In this document: positions 61,100-64,000 of the stretch, piece by piece
How positions within the stretch are numbered: the stretch's first letter is position 1
How the letters are laid out: every line of letters begins with the position of its first letter
NCBI RefSeq assembly: GCF_024213665.1
Contig: NZ_JANAVP010000023.1
Location: 1 to 64,000 of the forward strand
From: Streptomyces sp. A3M-1-3
GTDB taxonomy: Bacteria; Actinomycetota; Actinomycetes; Streptomycetales; Streptomycetaceae
Direction of reading: 5' to 3'
DNA: 64,000 nt
The notes under the pieces: generated by a model
What the model was told of the DNA's origin: nothing
The model's database searches: none
The model's input: only the letters and a program-made list of their open reading frames with translations
Translations under genes and position numbers: made by a program

Positions 61100-61561
61100 G
61101 TGTCACCCCTCGTGGGGGCGGGGCGCGCACGCACCGCGGCGCAGCGCCTGAGCGACCTCGCGCGACTGCGCCGCGTCCGCGACCGGATCGACCGGGAGTA
61201 CGCGCAGCCGCTTAACGTCGAGGCGCTCGCCCGCGGCGTGAACATGTCCGCCGGGCACCTCAGCCGCCAGTTCCGGCTGGCCTACGGCGAGTCGCCGTAC
61301 GCGTACCTGATGACGCGTCGCATCGAGCGCGCGACGGCGCTGCTGCGTCGTGGCGACCTCAGCGTCACCGAGGTCTGCTTCGTGGTCGGCTGCTCATCGC
61401 TGGGCACCTTCAGCACCCGCTTCACCGAACTGGTCGGCATGCCGCCCGGCGCCTACCGGCGCCGCGCAACGGGCGCTGCGGCGGGGATGCCGCCGTGTGT
61501 GGCAAAACAGGTGACAAGACCGATCAGGAATCAAGAAGCACCGGTGCCGAGCCGCAACTAG
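61100..61561 (+). CDS. AraC family helix-turn-helix regulator
   Basis: The protein is 153 aa from GTG with AAAGGGG 9 bases before it. Two helix-turn-helix units are complete: NVEALARGVNMSAGHLSRQF and VTEVCFVVGCSSLGTFSTRF, followed by ELVGMPPGAYRR. There is no ligand domain, as in other short AraC proteins linked to VOC genes. It probably controls the following VOC gene, 4 bases downstream. Confidence 0.85.
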   Translation: MSPLVGAGRARTAAQRLSDLARLRRVRDRIDREYAQPLNVEALARGVNMSAGHLSRQFRLAYGESPYAYLMTRRIERATALLRRGDLSVTEVCFVVGCSSLGTFSTRFTELVGMPPGAYRRRATGAAAGMPPCVAKQVTRPIRNQEAPVPSRN

Positions 61562-61565
61562 CGTG

Positions 61566-62198
61566 ATGGCCATGGCATCCATCGAATCCGTCACCCTCGA
61601 CGTGGCCGACCCCACGGCCGCCAACCACTTCTACACCGCCGCCTTCGGTTTGGACACGCAGATACGCCTGCGGGCCTCGGAGGCACCCACAACCGGCTTC
61701 CGTGGGTTCACGCTGGCGCTCACGGTGTCCCAGCCGGCCACCGTCAACAGCCTCATCGACGCCGCCCTCGACGCCGGCGCCACGCCGCTGAAGCCTGCCG
61801 CGAAGTCGCTCTGGGGCTACGGCGGTGTCGTACAAGCCCCGGACGGGACGATCTGGAAGGTCGCGACCTCGGCGAAGAAGGACACCGGCCCTGCCACCCG
61901 GCGGGTCGACGAGATCGTGCTCCTGCTGGGAGTCGCGGACGTGGCCGCGAGCAAGCGGTTCTACGTCGACCAAGGCCTTGCCGTGGCGAAGAGCTTCGGC
62001 CGCATGTACGTCGAGTTCGCTGCTGGGTCGAGTCCCGTCAAGCTGGCGCTGTACAGGCGCCGTGCCCTTGCCAAGGACGCCGGCGTCTCTCCCGACGGCA
62101 CCGGATCGCACCGGCTCCTGATCGGCGGCGATGCCGGGCCTTTCAACGACCCGGACGGGTTTGCATGGGAGGCCGCATCGCCGGCACCCACGCCCTGA
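61566..62198 (+). CDS. VOC family protein with two glyoxalase-fold halves
   Basis: The protein is 210 aa from ATG at 61566. GTG 61563 and ATG 61572 are alternatives. Two VOC halves are visible: SVTLDVADPTAANHFYTAAF to GGVVQAPDGTIWKVA, and LLLGVADVAASKRFYVDQGL to FNDPDGFAWEAA. It pairs with the short AraC gene. Substrate unknown. Confidence 0.87.
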   Translation: MAMASIESVTLDVADPTAANHFYTAAFGLDTQIRLRASEAPTTGFRGFTLALTVSQPATVNSLIDAALDAGATPLKPAAKSLWGYGGVVQAPDGTIWKVATSAKKDTGPATRRVDEIVLLLGVADVAASKRFYVDQGLAVAKSFGRMYVEFAAGSSPVKLALYRRRALAKDAGVSPDGTGSHRLLIGGDAGPFNDPDGFAWEAASPAPTP

Positions 62199-62394
62199 TA
62201 TGTCGCCGCCGAGCGGATACGTACATACGTACGCTTCGTGGTCCACAGGGCCCACGAGAGGGCGGTGTGCGCGAGGCCATCAGGGCGCTGGAGGCCGTGG
62301 CGTCCGCGAAGCCCGCGGCCCCGGTGAACCGACCGATGACCGACGGAGCCCGTCCCCTGAAGGAAGGGTTCTCCACGAAGTGACTGGAGGAAGC
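62199..62394. other. 196-base stretch before the PPOX gene
   Basis: No supported gene. A plus frame ending at 62383 (KPAAPVNRPMTDGARPLKEG) has a protein-like look and could be the tail of a lost gene, but I cannot name it. Confidence 0.3.
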
Positions 62395-62849
62395 ATGACG
62401 GGCGCGCCGCCGCGTGGACTTGAGGAGAGGCTGCGGGACACTCGCGCGAAACTGGAGAGCGACGTCGATCTCTGGGTCGCGACGTCGGGCTCCCCGGGCG
62501 GCGTCCACCTCATCCCGCTCTCGTACCTCTGGGACGGGACCGCGTTCCTCATCTCGACGCGCGCGCCTCGGTCACCGGTCGCAACCTGCTGGCGGACGGC
62601 CGGGTGCGACTCAGCCTCGGGCCGACCCGCGACGTCGTCGTCGTCGACGGCACAGCCGAGCCGGTGGATATCGCCGACCTCGCCCCTGAGACGGGCGACG
62701 CGTTCGCGACCAAGACCGGTTCCGACCCGCGCGAGCTCGACGAGCCCTACCAGTACTTCCTGATCCGGCCGCGGCGCATCCAGGCCTGGCGTGAGGCGAA
62801 CGAGCTGCGGGGACGCGACCTCATGCGCGACGGCCGCTGGCTCGGCTGA
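62395..62849 (+). pseudogene. PPOX-type flavin-dependent oxidoreductase, split by a +2 frameshift
   Basis: GGAGG precedes the ATG. The first frame gives the start of a pyridoxamine phosphate oxidase-like protein (LESDVDLWVATSG, HLIPLSYLWDGTAFLIST). From about 62566 the family sequence continues in another frame: VTGRNLLADGRVRLSLGPT to ELRGRDLMRDGRWLG and a stop at 62849. The break is in CGCGCGCG at 62558-62565. Removing one CG restores ISTRASVTGRN, giving an intact protein of about 150 aa. It may be mutated or a sequencing error. Confidence 0.75.
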
Positions 62850-62906
62850 CCGCCGCACTGGAACACACCGGGCCCCACCCGGCGAGCGGTGCGGCTGAGG
62901 CCGCTG
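62850..62906. other. start of a 641-base stretch without an intact gene (62850-63490)
   Basis: Besides the possible relic at 62907-63221 and the operator cluster at 63378-63459, I see nothing coding in this stretch. Confidence 0.3.
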
Positions 62907-63221
62907 TCACGGATCGGAGCAGTGAAATTGGACTGGCGTCTTCCGGCGCTGCTGGAAGGGCGCGTAGGACGCCCTCCAGGACCCGGCCGGCCTGATCCGG
63001 GACGCGACCCAGAGCATGCCATCCGCGGACAGTCGCGATCGCGGCCGTCCCGTCCCGGCGTACGTCCGCTGCCAAGCCACCGAGCCCGATATACCGACCA
63101 CCGTCACGACTGTCTCTAGAGGGGTTGGCCCGTAACTGGTTACGTACAGCGGGCCGGACGGATCGGGCGCGGCCACAGACCAGACCTGGCCTGGCATGGT
63201 GATGCGCGACGAGAGAGTCAT
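62907..63221 (-). pseudogene. possible 5' remnant of a beta-propeller protein
   Basis: A 104-codon minus frame reads VTVVGISGSVAWQRTYAGTG and SADGMLWVASRI, which has the strand-and-turn rhythm of PQQ/WD-type propeller repeats. It is too short for such a protein and ends in unlike sequence, so it is at best a fragment. Confidence 0.3.
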
Positions 63222-63377
63222 GCGTTCGCATCCTGCCGCATGCCACCGCCCCTGTCAGCGGCGTGATCAACGATCAAGGGCCAACCGCTTCGGCTGATCA
63301 GTTCGGCCGGGAGCCGCAGCCTCACGGCTCTCACCCAGCCCGCATCCGTCATCGCCGGCCAACGATGAGCGCCGGGG

Positions 63378-63391
63378 TGCAACCGGTTGAA
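63378..63391. promoter_or_regulatory. imperfect TGCAACC/GGTTG site upstream of the main operators
   Basis: TGCAACCGGTTGAA resembles the two downstream palindromes but lacks the closing half. It starts 31 bases before the first. Confidence 0.4.
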
Positions 63392-63408
63392 GCGACGCCC
63401 GACCGAGA

Positions 63409-63426
63409 TGCAACCGTTGGGTTGCA
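63409..63426. promoter_or_regulatory. 18-bp palindrome, operator 1
   Basis: TGCAACCGTTGGGTTGCA has perfect 7-base arms. Together with operator 2 it lies in the promoter region of the SRPBCC-ArsR pair. Confidence 0.65.
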
Positions 63427-63441
63427 CCTAAATGCTTGCTG

Positions 63442-63459
63442 TGCAACCCTGGAGTTGCA
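63442..63459. promoter_or_regulatory. 18-bp palindrome, operator 2
   Basis: TGCAACCCTGGAGTTGCA has perfect 6-base arms identical to operator 1, 33 bases downstream of it and 32 bases before the SRPBCC start. Confidence 0.65.
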
Positions 63460-63490
63460 ATTCAATGGCGGCGATGAACGGAGTCACCTC

Positions 63491-63937
63491 ATGAGCGAGG
63501 ACCGGATCGAACGCGAAACCCTGATCGCGGCACCCCTGGAGCGGGTCTGGTCGCTGGTGGCCCAACCTGGGTTCTGGGTGGCCGACAAGGCGAGCCTGCC
63601 TGGCACCGTGGCCAAAGAAGGTGAGTCGATGGTGGCGAAAAACGCCGAGCACGGCGACTTCCCGGTACGTGTGGAGAAGGTCGAGCCGCCGACGTACCTG
63701 GCGTACCGCTGGACCAGCGCGTTCCCCGGAGATGAGCTGCGCGAGGACAACAGCACCCTCGTGGAGTTCACGTTGACCCCGGAAGGCGACCAGACGCGGC
63801 TGCGCGTCGTCGAGAGCGGGTTCGCGGCGCTGGCCGGGTCCGAGGAACTGCGCAGTCAGAACCTGAAGGACCACAGCGAAGGCTGGCCCCTGGAGCTCGA
63901 CGCGCTCAAGAAGCGCGCCGAACAGCCCTCCACGTGA
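63491..63937 (+). CDS. SRPBCC (AHSA1-like) family protein
   Basis: The protein is 148 aa. It has the START-like pattern: IERETLIAAPLERVWSLVAQ, YLAYRWTSAFPGDELRE and TLVEFTLTPEGDQTRLRVVE, then a C-terminal helix. GGAG lies 7 bases before the ATG. AHSA1-like proteins are usually paired with an ArsR repressor, as here, where the ArsR start overlaps its stop (GTGA). Ligand unknown. Confidence 0.9.
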   Translation: MSEDRIERETLIAAPLERVWSLVAQPGFWVADKASLPGTVAKEGESMVAKNAEHGDFPVRVEKVEPPTYLAYRWTSAFPGDELREDNSTLVEFTLTPEGDQTRLRVVESGFAALAGSEELRSQNLKDHSEGWPLELDALKKRAEQPST

Positions 63938-64000
63938 CGGAAGAACGTCCTGGCGCCGCCGAGGTCGTCGACAGAGTCCTCGGCGCGCTGGCCGACCCGA
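63934..64000 (+). CDS. ArsR family regulator, 5' end only
   Basis: The first 22 codons from GTG read EERPGAAEVVDRVLGALADP, the first helix of an ArsR winged helix protein. The gene runs off the window. It probably binds the palindromes at 63409 and 63442 and controls its own operon. Confidence 0.6.
   Translation, partial: MTEERPGAAEVVDRVLGALADP

Noticed and set aside
1..64000. CRISPR array, tRNA genes, intact insertion sequence or prophage
   Set aside because: No regular spaced repeats, no cloverleaf sequence, no intact transposase or integrase was found by reading. Short repeats present are listed individually.

Overview
The window reads as chromosome of a Streptomyces-type actinomycete. 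GC is very high, GTG and TTG starts are common, and it carries marker families of that group: mycothiol synthase MshD, GlnR, RsiG with two copies of the c-di-GMP motif, the nickel regulator Nur, DUF397/XRE pairs, DUF3099 and DUF1416. The order pit, pst, ppk, mshD, glnR, sulfurtransferase, nur, rsiG matches what I recall of the S. coelicolor core chromosome (roughly SCO4127-SCO4185). That synteny is from memory and was not checked.

Layout. 1-112 holds the 3' end of a 5S rRNA and its terminator. 182-733 is a GNAT acetyltransferase. 744-8047 is a six-gene minus-strand operon for a chromosomal type IV secretion-like membrane complex: a small pilin-like protein, a TcpC-like protein, a TrbL/VirB6-like protein, an SCO6880-type protein, a VirB4 ATPase and a TraG-like protein with a degenerate P-loop. 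8.5-14.7 kb is an accessory block with a secreted protein, an ESX-like protein plus a frameshifted DUF1023 hydrolase and a lipoprotein, an XRE/DUF397 cassette, an HATPase and a Uma2 protein. 14.7-19.8 kb has envelope genes: a transglycosylase-NlpC/P60 hydrolase, a PAP2 phosphatase, a sortase with its partner, and a lipoprotein.

19.8-33.6 kb is the phosphate and polyphosphate region: csoR with an operator, DUF47-pit, pstSCAB with a PHO-box-like site, a NUDIX protein, a CHAD protein, ppk, mshD and a secreted 5'-nucleotidase. 33.8-34.6 kb is a toxin-antitoxin pair whose PIN toxin lacks its N-terminus. 34.6-39.8 kb carries a histidine kinase/response regulator pair with a membrane serine protease, a LacI regulator and GlnR. 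The protease promoter has three TGAG repeats exactly 11 bp apart. 40.3-45.5 kb has MoaD-like, LmeA-like and sulfur-transfer genes, including a Cys-containing leader peptide before a rhodanese. 45.6-52.3 kb has a run of membrane paralogues, one of them broken, then nitrobindin, nur, ygfZ, dtd, rsiG and asparaginase.

53.6-59.2 kb is the most unusual intact part. A module made of a 62-aa membrane protein divergent from a GntR regulator occurs twice in tandem, with the same operator-like dyad in both. It is followed by a HAD hydrolase and a 726-aa protein with two complete aminoglycoside-phosphotransferase-type kinase domains. 59.1-64 kb is a decayed mosaic. It contains an ABC-permease tail joined head-on to an ECF41 sigma factor tail, a repeated AraC/VOC cassette with a collapsed UvrA-like gene, and a frameshifted PPOX gene. 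It ends with a SRPBCC-ArsR pair behind two perfect 18-bp operator-like palindromes, running off the window end.
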